Shown piece by piece: positions 1-6,623 of a DNA stretch of 7,435 nt (position 1 is the stretch's first letter; each line of letters begins with the position of its first letter). Below the pieces are notes generated by a model that saw only the letters and a list, made by a program, of their open reading frames with translations, had not been told where the DNA came from and made no database searches. A program made the position numbers and the translations under genes. The stretch spans positions 1 to 7,435 of the forward strand of contig LVVU01000052.1 in NCBI GenBank assembly GCA_006954465.1, written 5' to 3'. The stretch comes from Candidatus Methanoprimaticola hominis. Its GTDB lineage: Archaea; Thermoplasmatota; Thermoplasmata; Methanomassiliicoccales; Methanomethylophilaceae.

Positions 1-482
1 ATGAGCTGCCCCAGCAGGGAGACCGGCCCCAGCATGCCTGCGCAGACGGGGTGCGTCTCCCCCCACTCCTCGGAAGCTATCGACACGGCCTCAGCGACAT
101 GCGTCGGAGCACCGTCCGCCAGGAACACGTCCGGCGAAGGCAGGATGTCCGCATCCGGGAGCTCCCCTTCGAACGGATCGACCCTGAATGCCCTGTCCTT
201 GATGCTGGGCGGATTGTCCTTCGTTCCCAGATCCACGACGCATCCGAGCCTCTCCGCCTCCGCCGTGATGTCGAACGGGACCCTCACGGATTCGAATCCG
301 AACAGTTCCGCCTGGGCGCATCCGAGGCGCGCCATCATGCGCGGATCCCTCTGGGCCTCCGGCCAGGATGCTCCTGTGGCATCCATCATGCCGACCGTGG
401 CCGATTGCGTGAAGATCGCCACCGGCGGGGTCTCCGGCGGTCTCATGGAAAGCGCCTCGAGGACGCGTTCTCTCGGGGTCAT
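1..482 (-). CDS. mtaA/mtbA: Methylcobamide:coenzyme M methyltransferase, MtaA/MtbA type (N-terminal part, cut by window edge)
   Basis: This enzyme of the uroporphyrinogen decarboxylase (UroD) fold moves a methyl group from a methylated corrinoid protein to coenzyme M, giving the substrate of methyl-CoM reductase in the cytoplasm. Read leftward from the ATG at 482, the 160 residues present begin MTPRERVLEAL, then carry PPVAIFTQSATVGMMDATG, WPEAQRDP and VRVPFDITAEAERLGC followed by GTKDNPPS, all matching the family N-terminus as I know it. Family members are about 340 residues, so half is missing, including the C-terminal zinc-binding His-x-Cys/Cys site; zinc dependence cannot be checked here. 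The start is chosen because a TATA box lies about 26 bases upstream, implying a leaderless transcript. It diverges from the dadD-like gene. The sequence present does not separate MtaA (methanol) from MtbA (methylamines) or a CmuA-like relative. Confidence 0.88.
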   Translation of the reverse strand, partial: MTPRERVLEALSMRPPETPPVAIFTQSATVGMMDATGASWPEAQRDPRMMARLGCAQAELFGFESVRVPFDITAEAERLGCVVDLGTKDNPPSIKDRAFRVDPFEGELPDADILPSPDVFLADGAPTHVAEAVSIASEEWGETHPVCAGMLGPVSLLGQL

Positions 483-492
483 GGTATGTCAT

Positions 493-504
493 CCCCCTGG
501 GGGG
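493..504. promoter_or_regulatory. Near-palindromic C/G block between TATA box and start of the methyltransferase gene
   Basis: The block CCCCCTGGGGGG fills the space directly downstream (on the minus strand) of the TATA box and ends 10 bases before the ATG at 482. It is almost its own reverse complement. A protein bound here would overlap the transcription start region, so a repressor site is conceivable. Nothing else supports that role; it may be chance in GC-rich DNA. Confidence 0.2.
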
Positions 505-510
505 TATAAA
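505..510 (-). promoter_or_regulatory. TATA box of the methyltransferase gene
   Basis: The minus strand reads GGGATTTATACC. TTTATA is centred about 25.5 bases from the ATG at 482, the usual archaeal distance from TATA centre to transcription start, so the mRNA probably begins at or within a few bases of the ATG. On the plus strand the same bases read TATAAA and could also serve the divergent gene, with a leader of roughly 30 bases. Confidence 0.6.
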
Positions 511-536
511 TCCCGACCTATCGTCGACAGCCAACT

Positions 537-543
537 GTTAAAC
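537..543 (+). promoter_or_regulatory. TATA-like element of the dadD-like gene
   Basis: GTTAAAC is centred about 27 bases upstream of the ATG at 567, which would give a leaderless transcript. It is a weaker match to an archaeal TATA box than TATAAA at 505-510. No convincing Shine-Dalgarno sequence precedes the ATG (the preceding bases are ACGGGCCTC), which fits leaderless translation. Confidence 0.4.
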
Positions 544-566
544 GGGGCCGCTCGGATACGGGCCTC

Positions 567-1856
567 ATGATTACAGTCATCCGCAATGCCTGGATCGTCA
601 CCCAGGATGCCCAGCGCAGGGTGCTCAGGGGCGACGTGGTCGTGGACGGCGAGAGGATCGCGTCCGTCGGACCCGCATACAACGGGACCGCCGACAGGGA
701 GATCGACGCCACCGGCGACATCGTCATGCCGGGGATGGTCAACACCCACACCCACATCGCCATGTCCGTCATGAAGGGGGTCGTCGACGACCTCCAGTTC
801 CCTGATTTCCTCAACAAGACATTCAAGATCGATTCCGACCGCACGGACGGGGATCTCGATCTGGGGACCAGGCTCGGATGCATGGAGATGATGCGCGGAG
901 GAACCACCACCTTCATGGACCTCTACTACTCCGAAAACGTCATCGCCAAGGCGACGCAGGACGCCGGCATCCGCGGAGTGCTATGCTGGTGCGTCCTCGA
1001 CGACGACAAGACCACCCAGAAGGGCAGCCCCCTGGACAACTGCAGGAGGTTCATCGACACCCACAAGGGCAAGCGCAAGATCGTTCCCGGAGTGGGACTC
1101 CAGGGGGTCTACGTGTGCAACGAGGATACCTGCGTCGGCGCCAAGGCCCTCTCCGATGAGAAGGAGGCGCCCATGAACTTCCACCTCTCCGAGACGAGAG
1201 GGGAGGTCAACGACCACAAGAGGCAGACGGGCATGCGTCCCGCCGAGTGGCTCTCGAGCATCGGGGTCCTCGGACCCAGGGCCGTCTCCGCCCATTCCGC
1301 ATGGCTGACCCTCAGGGAGGTCAGGCTCATGGGAGAGGCCGGGATGTCGATCTCCTCCTGTCCCGCATCCAACATGAAGCTCGCCACCGGAGGCGTCGCC
1401 CCTGTTCCCGAGTTCCAGAAGTACGGTGTCAACGTCTCCATCGGAACAGACGGAAGCACCACCAACAACACCCTCGACATGTTCGCCGAGATGAGGCTCC
1501 TCGGGCTCCTCCAGAAGTCCAGCAGGTGGGATGCGACGGTCACCCCCGCTCAGGATCTGCTCGACTTCGCCACCATCAACGGAGCGAAGGCCGTCGGGAT
1601 GGCCGATTCCATCGGATCGATCGAGCCCGGCAAGTACGCCGACCTGGTCATCCTCGACGGGAAGGCCCCAAACCTCAGGCCCCTCCTGCCGGAGAACATC
1701 ATCGCCAATATCGTGTACTCCGGCAACAGCCTCAATGTCAAGACCGTGCTCTGCCAGGGAGATGTCGTCGTGGACAACGGCAGGATAACGACCCTCGACA
1801 CGGAGGATGTGCTCGCGAGGTCCGAGGATGCCTGGAGGGCCCTCTGTCTCAGGTGA
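567..1856 (+). CDS. dadD: DadD-like adenosine-type deaminase (5'-deoxyadenosine / S-adenosylhomocysteine / methylthioadenosine deaminase)
   Basis: This 429-residue cytosolic metal-dependent amidohydrolase should deaminate the adenine base of SAM by-products. In methanogens the DadD/SAH deaminase group converts S-adenosylhomocysteine to S-inosylhomocysteine and also handles 5'-deoxyadenosine and methylthioadenosine. Visible signature: NTHTH (metal ligands His61 and His63), HLSETRGEV (His206, catalytic Glu209), AHSAWL (His243) and SIGTDGSTTNN (Asp295), in family order and spacing. An N-terminal beta-sandwich segment (1-55) and a C-terminal one (GSIEPGKYADLVILDGKAP, then a final GDVVVDNG) flank the barrel. 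Length fits the family (about 420-440). The ATG is preceded by a TATA-like element at 537-543. One oddity: near residue 180, where relatives usually have HAPY or HSPY, this protein reads LQGVYVCNED. The class is secure; substrate preference is inferred. Confidence 0.88.
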   Translation: MITVIRNAWIVTQDAQRRVLRGDVVVDGERIASVGPAYNGTADREIDATGDIVMPGMVNTHTHIAMSVMKGVVDDLQFPDFLNKTFKIDSDRTDGDLDLGTRLGCMEMMRGGTTTFMDLYYSENVIAKATQDAGIRGVLCWCVLDDDKTTQKGSPLDNCRRFIDTHKGKRKIVPGVGLQGVYVCNEDTCVGAKALSDEKEAPMNFHLSETRGEVNDHKRQTGMRPAEWLSSIGVLGPRAVSAHSAWLTLREVRLMGEAGMSISSCPASNMKLATGGVAPVPEFQKYGVNVSIGTDGSTTNNTLDMFAEMRLLGLLQKSSRWDATVTPAQDLLDFATINGAKAVGMADSIGSIEPGKYADLVILDGKAPNLRPLLPENIIANIVYSGNSLNVKTVLCQGDVVVDNGRITTLDTEDVLARSEDAWRALCLR

Positions 1857-1862
1857 GACCCT

Positions 1863-1881
1863 ATGCGCGCTTCGCGCGCAT
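1863..1881. terminator. GC-rich hairpin between convergent genes
   Basis: ATGCGCGC, TTC, GCGCGCAT form a perfect 8-base-pair stem with a 3-base loop, seven bases after the stop of the dadD-like gene. Convergent placement suggests it marks the 3' end of one or both transcripts. No clear T-run follows on either strand, and archaeal terminators usually rely on T-runs, so the role may be RNA 3'-end protection. Confidence 0.4.
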
Positions 1882-1902
1882 TCAAACCATTCACGGCGGA
1901 AC

Positions 1903-1918
1903 GGCCCGGAGACGGGCC
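1903..1918. repeat. Second inverted repeat in the convergent spacer
   Basis: GGCCCG, GAGA, CGGGCC make a 6-base-pair stem closed by a GAGA loop. A further 8-base palindrome, CGGATCCG, lies at 1935-1942, just before the antiporter stop. With the hairpin at 1863-1881 this gives three dyads within 92 bases of noncoding DNA. Whether any acts in termination is unknown. Confidence 0.35.
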
Positions 1919-1948
1919 TCCGTCCTTCTCGGAACGGATCCGAACCGA

Positions 1949-3772
1949 TCATTCTTCCTTGGATTCCTGGTCCGCAGGGGCATCCTCGTCCGAGGCGCCC
2001 TCCTTCTTGGCCTTGTGGCGCTTGTTCAGGTACATCATCACGATGAACAGCACCGCGGCGCCCAGGATGATGAGGTAGTACCACAGCGGCGTGGCCACGG
2101 AGCTGGGGACGAACAGGATGATCAGGATGTCGATTCCGATCATGAGGAGATACGTGTTGATCTCCAGGAACTTCAGGAACCTGTCGTACTTGGCGGTGGG
2201 GTTGTCCTTGCCGCCCTCCATGTTGGCGATGCGCTTGGCTCCGCTGATGATGATCTCATCGAGGAATTTCACGTTGTTGATGAGGTAGTACGTGGGGATC
2301 ATCAGGATGACCAGGTTGAGGCCCATGGACCCCAGGACCCACAGGTCCGAGTTGCCGCCGAAGGACTCCACCAGCCAGTCGACGAAGCCGGGGTTGACCA
2401 CGAAGAATATGATCTCGATCGCCGCGATAGCCAGGATGTTGATGTAGGTGTGGGTCATGCTCCTGTACACGGCCTTCTGGGACTTCCTGGAGGTGACGGA
2501 GACGCGCTCGTACATCCTGGACCTGGCCTCGTTGATCCCGCAGCACGCGGCGTAGGCCTTCCTCGGGCATCTGTCCACTGCGCGGTCCCAGATGCGGTCG
2601 GAGTATTTCGTGAGGATAGGCAGCATCATCATCGAGATCAGCGCGGCACCGATGACCGATGTGTAGAACGAGTTGTCCACGACGTTGTCGGCGAGCGCCT
2701 CCGCGGCGATGATGAACGCGAACTCTCCCATGGCGCACAGTCCTGTGGCGGACAGGAAGCCGTTCCTGCAGGATTCGTTGCCGAACCAGTATGCAAGGAA
2801 GACGGTCGCGGTCTTCATGCAAGCGAACAGCAGGTAGAAGATCAGGATCATCTCGATGTTGTCCAGCAGAATTGATGCGGGGAACACCTCGGCACCGATA
2901 CTGATGAAGAATATGGCCATGAACAGGTCGCGCATCGGTTCGATCTTGTGATTGATATCCTTGGCCTTCCTGCTGCTTGCGACCATCATGCCCATCAGGA
3001 ACGCTCCGATGGCCATGGACAGTCCTGCGTACATGGAGAGCAGCGCCATTCCGAACGCGAGTCCGACGGAGGTGATGGTGAGGATCTCGTCGGAGACGTT
3101 GTCGGATATCCAGTTGATGATGCGCGGAACGATTCTGAGACCGACCACGATGCTGATGATCATGAATCCTATGATCTTGACTATCAGGACGATGATCGAA
3201 TTGATGTCCATCGTTCCCGATGCGCCGCCGGCGTAGTTGGCCATCAGAGGCGTGATGATCGACAGGATGATGACCTGGCCGATATCCTCCATGATCGTGA
3301 TCAGGACGAGCATCTCGATGTGCTCCTTGTCCAGGCGGTTCTGGGATTTCAGGACGGCCATGACCACGGCGGTGGACGAACCGGATATGATCGCACCCAG
3401 CACGATGGACTGGGTCATATCGAAGCCCAGGAATGTTCCGGCGATGAATCCGCCGAAGACCATGAGCGGCAGTTGGATCACGGCCACCAGTATGGCGAAG
3501 GAACCCTGCTTGCGGATCTTCTTGATGTTGATCTCCAGGCCGATGCAGAACATCAGCATGACCAATCCCATATCCTTCAGCAGCGAGATGATCTCCTCTT
3601 CGGCGGATATCGTCTCCTCGTCCTGGTAGATGAACAGGATGTTGACCAGGATGATTCCGGCGACGATGTAGCCTATGAGGGGAGGGAGCTTCAGTTTGTT
3701 GAAGACGATGGAGCAGATCGCGGCCAGCAGCGTGAATAGCGCTAAGGCTGTCAGAATCACCATTTCCTCCAT
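1949..3772 (-). CDS. CPA2/Kef-type cation:proton antiporter with an extra C-terminal membrane domain
   Basis: A 607-residue inner-membrane protein of the Na+/H+ exchanger fold. It should exchange K+ or Na+ for protons across the cytoplasmic membrane. Residues 1-390 form the transporter: NKLKLPPLIGYIVAGIIL (25-42), GLEINIKKIRKQGSF, GSSTAVVMAVL (131-141), the Glu162-Asp163 pair in TIMEDIGQVI (candidate ion-binding acidic residues), GLSMAIGAFLMGMM and FFISIGAEVF. Instead of the cytosolic TrkA-N/RCK domain common in Kef proteins, the tail carries a linker (about 390-440) and four more hydrophobic stretches (about 443-460, 478-498, 539-556, 563-582), ending in an acidic tail. The start at 3772 has GGTGG five to nine bases upstream; the ATG four codons in has GGAGG too close to serve. 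The transported ion cannot be read from sequence. Confidence 0.85.
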   Translation of the reverse strand: MEEMVILTALALFTLLAAICSIVFNKLKLPPLIGYIVAGIILVNILFIYQDEETISAEEEIISLLKDMGLVMLMFCIGLEINIKKIRKQGSFAILVAVIQLPLMVFGGFIAGTFLGFDMTQSIVLGAIISGSSTAVVMAVLKSQNRLDKEHIEMLVLITIMEDIGQVIILSIITPLMANYAGGASGTMDINSIIVLIVKIIGFMIISIVVGLRIVPRIINWISDNVSDEILTITSVGLAFGMALLSMYAGLSMAIGAFLMGMMVASSRKAKDINHKIEPMRDLFMAIFFISIGAEVFPASILLDNIEMILIFYLLFACMKTATVFLAYWFGNESCRNGFLSATGLCAMGEFAFIIAAEALADNVVDNSFYTSVIGAALISMMMLPILTKYSDRIWDRAVDRCPRKAYAACCGINEARSRMYERVSVTSRKSQKAVYRSMTHTYINILAIAAIEIIFFVVNPGFVDWLVESFGGNSDLWVLGSMGLNLVILMIPTYYLINNVKFLDEIIISGAKRIANMEGGKDNPTAKYDRFLKFLEINTYLLMIGIDILIILFVPSSVATPLWYYLIILGAAVLFIVMMYLNKRHKAKKEGASDEDAPADQESKEE

Positions 3773-3792
3773 CGATCCACCGCCGGCTACAT

Positions 3793-3813
3793 TCTCTTAT
3801 GTAATTTAAGAGA
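3793..3813 (-). promoter_or_regulatory. A/T-rich inverted repeat at the antiporter promoter
   Basis: TCTCTTA and TAAGAGA are perfect 7-base arms around TGTAATT. On the minus strand the dyad contains TTAAATTACATAA, the only A/T-rich stretch in the 80-base gap before the antiporter start and at a suitable distance (about 25-35 bases) to be its TATA region. A dyad lying on the TATA region is what an archaeal repressor operator would look like, but no regulator gene is nearby. Confidence 0.4.
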
Positions 3814-3832
3814 TGTGGGTGGAGCAACGATC

Positions 3833-3846
3833 GATGCGATTGCATC
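3833..3846 (-). terminator. Small hairpin downstream of the acetyltransferase gene
   Basis: GATGC, GATT, GCATC form a 5-base-pair stem with a 4-base loop, seven bases past the acetyltransferase stop on the minus strand. It could mark the end of that transcript before the antiporter promoter. The stem is short and lacks a T-run, so this is weak. Confidence 0.2.
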
Positions 3847-3852
3847 CCGTCA

Positions 3853-5073
3853 TCAGATGTAGTCCGATATGTAGGGGATCTCGTGGATGAGGATCTCGTC
3901 CAGCGCCTCGATCGCCTCGGGCGACCCCTCGATCCTTTCGAGCCTGGCCAGCTGGGTCGCGTCCATGTATCCGAGCAGGAGCGTGGAGAGTGTGCCGATG
4001 GACATGGACACGGTGTAATCGGGGTCCATCCCGGTGACCTCCGCCCGTCCTCCGTGGAACAGGACGTTGAACGTGCCGTTGTTCCAATCCAGGAACGGGT
4101 CCTCTATCTGGAACGCGAAGCATACATCCGCTTCGGCGTCGTCGATCCTGTAGTCCTCGAAGAACATGGGGACGTCCACGATGCGGGCCATCATGTAGGG
4201 GCGGATAGCCTCGGCGACGTTCCCGTCCTCGAGGATGAACGCCATAAGCTCGTTGCGGTAGGAGTTTCCGCGCACCTCGTCGATCATGGAGTAGTGGGCG
4301 CTGATGTAGTCCCAGAGGCCCTTCTGGGCCTCCATGCTGAGGTACACCATCTCCTTGATGTGCATGACATCCTCCTTGATCAGATACACCATGTATCCCA
4401 TGGCGCAGTTCGATTCGTTGTAGTAGACGGCGACCAGGGTGTCCTCCTCGTCCCATCTCCAGTACTCCTCCCATGCGATGCTGTCCCTGAGGATGCATCC
4501 ATGGGTCTTCAGCGCGAAGCGGGCATGGAGGTTCATGAACTCCTCGTTGTCCCAGGATACCCTCCTGACGTAGCCCGGTGCGCGCTCCTTCCTCCTGTTG
4601 GGGAAGATCTGCGTGTCCTTGACCTTGTAGGAGATCTTGTTGGAGACAATCTCCCATCCGAACTTCCTGTAGAGCGGGATGGAGTAGGGGAACAGCAGCG
4701 CCAGGGACCTGCCGTTCTCGCGGATGCGGGTGAGGCTCAGGTGCAGGAGGTGCTTCATGATCCCGCGACCGGAGTACTCGGGATACGTGGAGACGCTGGT
4801 GACATGGCCGATATCGTAGATGGAGGAGTGGATGTTCATCCTCAGCGGGTACACGGCGATCTGGGAGACCAGCTCGTCCCCGTCCCAGCAGCCCAGGACG
4901 TCCGCCCTCTCGAGTACCGGGAACTTGGATTGCATGACCTCGTCGTCCCGCCATCCGGCGCGCATGAGGTCCTGCTCGGTGACCTGGAAGGCGTAGCGCA
5001 GGAGCGCGTTGTATTGATCCAGGTCATCGGTGGTCAGGCTACGGATCTCAAGTGGCGGGTCGAGGTCGGTCAT
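3853..5073 (-). CDS. Eis-like GNAT N-acetyltransferase
   Basis: This predicted acetyl-CoA-dependent acetyltransferase has 406 residues, close to mycobacterial Eis (402). Residues 8-150 form the first GNAT domain: LEIRSLTTDDLDQYNALL, then the core strand and acetyl-CoA loop HVTSVSTYPEYSGRGIM (90-106). LYRKFGW (134-140) carries the Tyr matching the proposed Eis general acid. A second GNAT-like half follows, and the last 100 or so residues (from about EDYRIDDAEADV) resemble the SCP2-like C-terminal domain, ending PYISDYI. In Eis the C-terminal carboxylate takes part in catalysis, and the intact end here is consistent with activity. I chose the ATG at 5073 because GAGGAG lies four bases upstream; a TTG at 5103 would add ten residues without better support. 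Substrate unknown: known relatives acetylate amines such as aminoglycosides or protein lysines. It appears to be a single-gene unit, with no strong TATA box seen. Confidence 0.82.
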   Translation of the reverse strand: MTDLDPPLEIRSLTTDDLDQYNALLRYAFQVTEQDLMRAGWRDDEVMQSKFPVLERADVLGCWDGDELVSQIAVYPLRMNIHSSIYDIGHVTSVSTYPEYSGRGIMKHLLHLSLTRIRENGRSLALLFPYSIPLYRKFGWEIVSNKISYKVKDTQIFPNRRKERAPGYVRRVSWDNEEFMNLHARFALKTHGCILRDSIAWEEYWRWDEEDTLVAVYYNESNCAMGYMVYLIKEDVMHIKEMVYLSMEAQKGLWDYISAHYSMIDEVRGNSYRNELMAFILEDGNVAEAIRPYMMARIVDVPMFFEDYRIDDAEADVCFAFQIEDPFLDWNNGTFNVLFHGGRAEVTGMDPDYTVSMSIGTLSTLLLGYMDATQLARLERIEGSPEAIEALDEILIHEIPYISDYI

Positions 5074-5191
5074 GATGCTCCTCGGCCGAATCCATCGGCT
5101 CAAGGGGCATTAGCCTTTCGCTCGTCGTTTCGGGATGGTACTCTCTGGATCTCGGTATCGGGGATGCGGGTCTGCGGCTCGGTGATACGAC

Positions 5192-6583
5192 TCACGCGTC
5201 GCTGTTCTGAAGGAATCTCCTGTTGAGCTCGTCGGCGGAAGGCGGTTCGGGGATTTCAGATACTGTTACCTCCTTGAAGAAGCACGGCGCGTAAAGGGGC
5301 AGATGGATGATGCCATGTTCATCCACCTCGATATTCGAATCCATTATTTTGCAACCTCTGCGCTTTCTGCTCTTCTCGCTCATGAGGGTCATCATGGATT
5401 TCGCCCTCTTGTTCCTGCCTGACTTGACTTCCATCAGAATGGGTGTGCCCTCGGACTCTATTACGAAATCTATCTCCAATGTGCTATCAGGCTTCGAGTA
5501 GTAGTAGAGCGGATACTTTTTCTTGACCAGAGCGGAAGCCACTGCGCACTCCATCACGGCGCCGTTGTTGGAATACGGGTCTTTGAGCACGATATCTGCA
5601 GGATCGCACGCATCCATGAGTGCCATGAGAAGTCCGGTGTCGTTCATGAAGACCTTGAACGCATCTTCGACTACCTTGCCGGAGAGGGGTTTGTTGGGTT
5701 CTGTGAGGTTGTTGCACAGCGATATGAGTCCAGCTTCCTTCAGCCAGTCGAGCGCGCTTCCGTAGGTCTTTCTCCCTACGCCCTTCTTCTTCTCGACATC
5801 CGAATAGACGAATCTCTTGTTCTCCTTCGAGAGTTGACGCGGTATGGAGTCCAGACATTTGTTGATCTTCGTGCGTCCTGCTTTGCGGGAGTACTTGCCT
5901 GTGTCTTTCTTAAGGATGGAGATGATGTCTTGCAGCACATCGGATGTTTTGACGTAGTCCTTGGTTTCTGCATACGTTTTAACTGCGGCTGGCATCCCGC
6001 CTACTACCATGTAGGTTCTGAAATGCTTGGTGAAGGCTTGATGGAAGTAATCATCGACGCGTTCCAGATTCTGGACTCTGGTACGCACGTCTGATATGAG
6101 ATCTTTGTTGATTCCCATGGCCCAGAGGTATTCTTCGAAATCCATGGGGGTCATTTGCACGATTTTAGCATAGCCAAGAGGAGATAGATGATTGTCGTCA
6201 TCATCGAGGTTTATGCCGAGGAAGGATCCGCTACATATGACGTCGAATCTCCTATCCTCAGATAGCGGTTTGAGTGCAGAGTATGCTTCTGTGCAGGCCT
6301 GTATCTCGTCTAATACAATGGCCGACTCCCCTGAGTACATGCGGATGTTTTCCGATAGGATGAGTCTGGATATCAGTTCATCCGCACTGCAGTTTCCCTT
6401 GAACAGATCCTTTTTATCGGGTTGTATCTCGAAGTTGATGTACATGTAGCTTCTGTATTCGCTGGATACGAACTCCTTGATGGAGAATGTCTTGCCGATT
6501 TGTCTGCACCCTGTAATAATCAGGGGGCGGCGTTCCGGATCCGATTTCCATTCTATTAGCTTTTGAGTGATCTTGCGCTCCAT
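5192..6583 (-). CDS. AAA+ ATPase of the DUF4143 family (ATP-binding protein)
   Basis: A 463-residue ATPase typical of the mobile, poorly understood archaeal/bacterial AAA_14-DUF4143 group. Walker A is GCRQIGKT (25-32), Walker B AIVLDEIQ (88-95, Asp92-Glu93), and ICSGSFLG (116-123) fits the sensor region. MDFEEYLWAMG follows, as in relatives. The DUF4143 half runs from about residue 190 (YMVVGGMPAAV). It has a winged-helix-like stretch (GRKTYGSALDWLKEAGLI) and a C-terminal EIDFVIES...ILMEVKSG block (Asp372, Glu385, Lys387) resembling a PD-(D/E)XK nuclease core. I chose the ATG at 6583 over 6598: the TATA box is centred about 30 bases before 6583 but only 15 before 6598. GC content is visibly lower than in neighbouring genes and the promoter abuts a repeat array; both suggest acquisition by transfer. 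Biological role is not known. Confidence 0.85.
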   Translation of the reverse strand: MERKITQKLIEWKSDPERRPLIITGCRQIGKTFSIKEFVSSEYRSYMYINFEIQPDKKDLFKGNCSADELISRLILSENIRMYSGESAIVLDEIQACTEAYSALKPLSEDRRFDVICSGSFLGINLDDDDNHLSPLGYAKIVQMTPMDFEEYLWAMGINKDLISDVRTRVQNLERVDDYFHQAFTKHFRTYMVVGGMPAAVKTYAETKDYVKTSDVLQDIISILKKDTGKYSRKAGRTKINKCLDSIPRQLSKENKRFVYSDVEKKKGVGRKTYGSALDWLKEAGLISLCNNLTEPNKPLSGKVVEDAFKVFMNDTGLLMALMDACDPADIVLKDPYSNNGAVMECAVASALVKKKYPLYYYSKPDSTLEIDFVIESEGTPILMEVKSGRNKRAKSMMTLMSEKSRKRRGCKIMDSNIEVDEHGIIHLPLYAPCFFKEVTVSEIPEPPSADELNRRFLQNSDA

Positions 6584-6607
6584 GTAACATCTGGCCATAT
6601 GGGTTGC

Positions 6608-6617
6608 AAATATAAAT
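6608..6617 (-). promoter_or_regulatory. TATA box of the ATPase gene
   Basis: The minus strand reads ATTTATATTT, a strong archaeal TATA box, centred about 30 bases before the ATG at 6583. The transcript should start within a few bases of that codon, which decides the start of the ATPase. The 33-base repeat array begins six bases upstream of this box. Confidence 0.65.
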
Positions 6618-6623
6618 GACTAT

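Noticed and set aside
1..570. Plus-strand open frame of 189 codons and a minus frame at 91-534
   Set aside because: Both overlap the minus-strand methyltransferase frame, which matches a known family residue by residue; these frames are low-complexity Ser/Gly/Arg shadows.
5074..5103. TTG start at 5103 for the acetyltransferase
   Set aside because: The ATG at 5073 has GAGGAG at suitable spacing, and the ten extra residues do not resemble the family N-terminus.
1247..5226. Very long alternative frames: plus 1247-2875 and 3883-5226, minus 2256-3845 and 3806-4954
   Set aside because: They are rich in Arg, His, Gly or Asp, have no recognisable motif, and lie on top of the antiporter and acetyltransferase genes. 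High GC and codon bias explain their openness.
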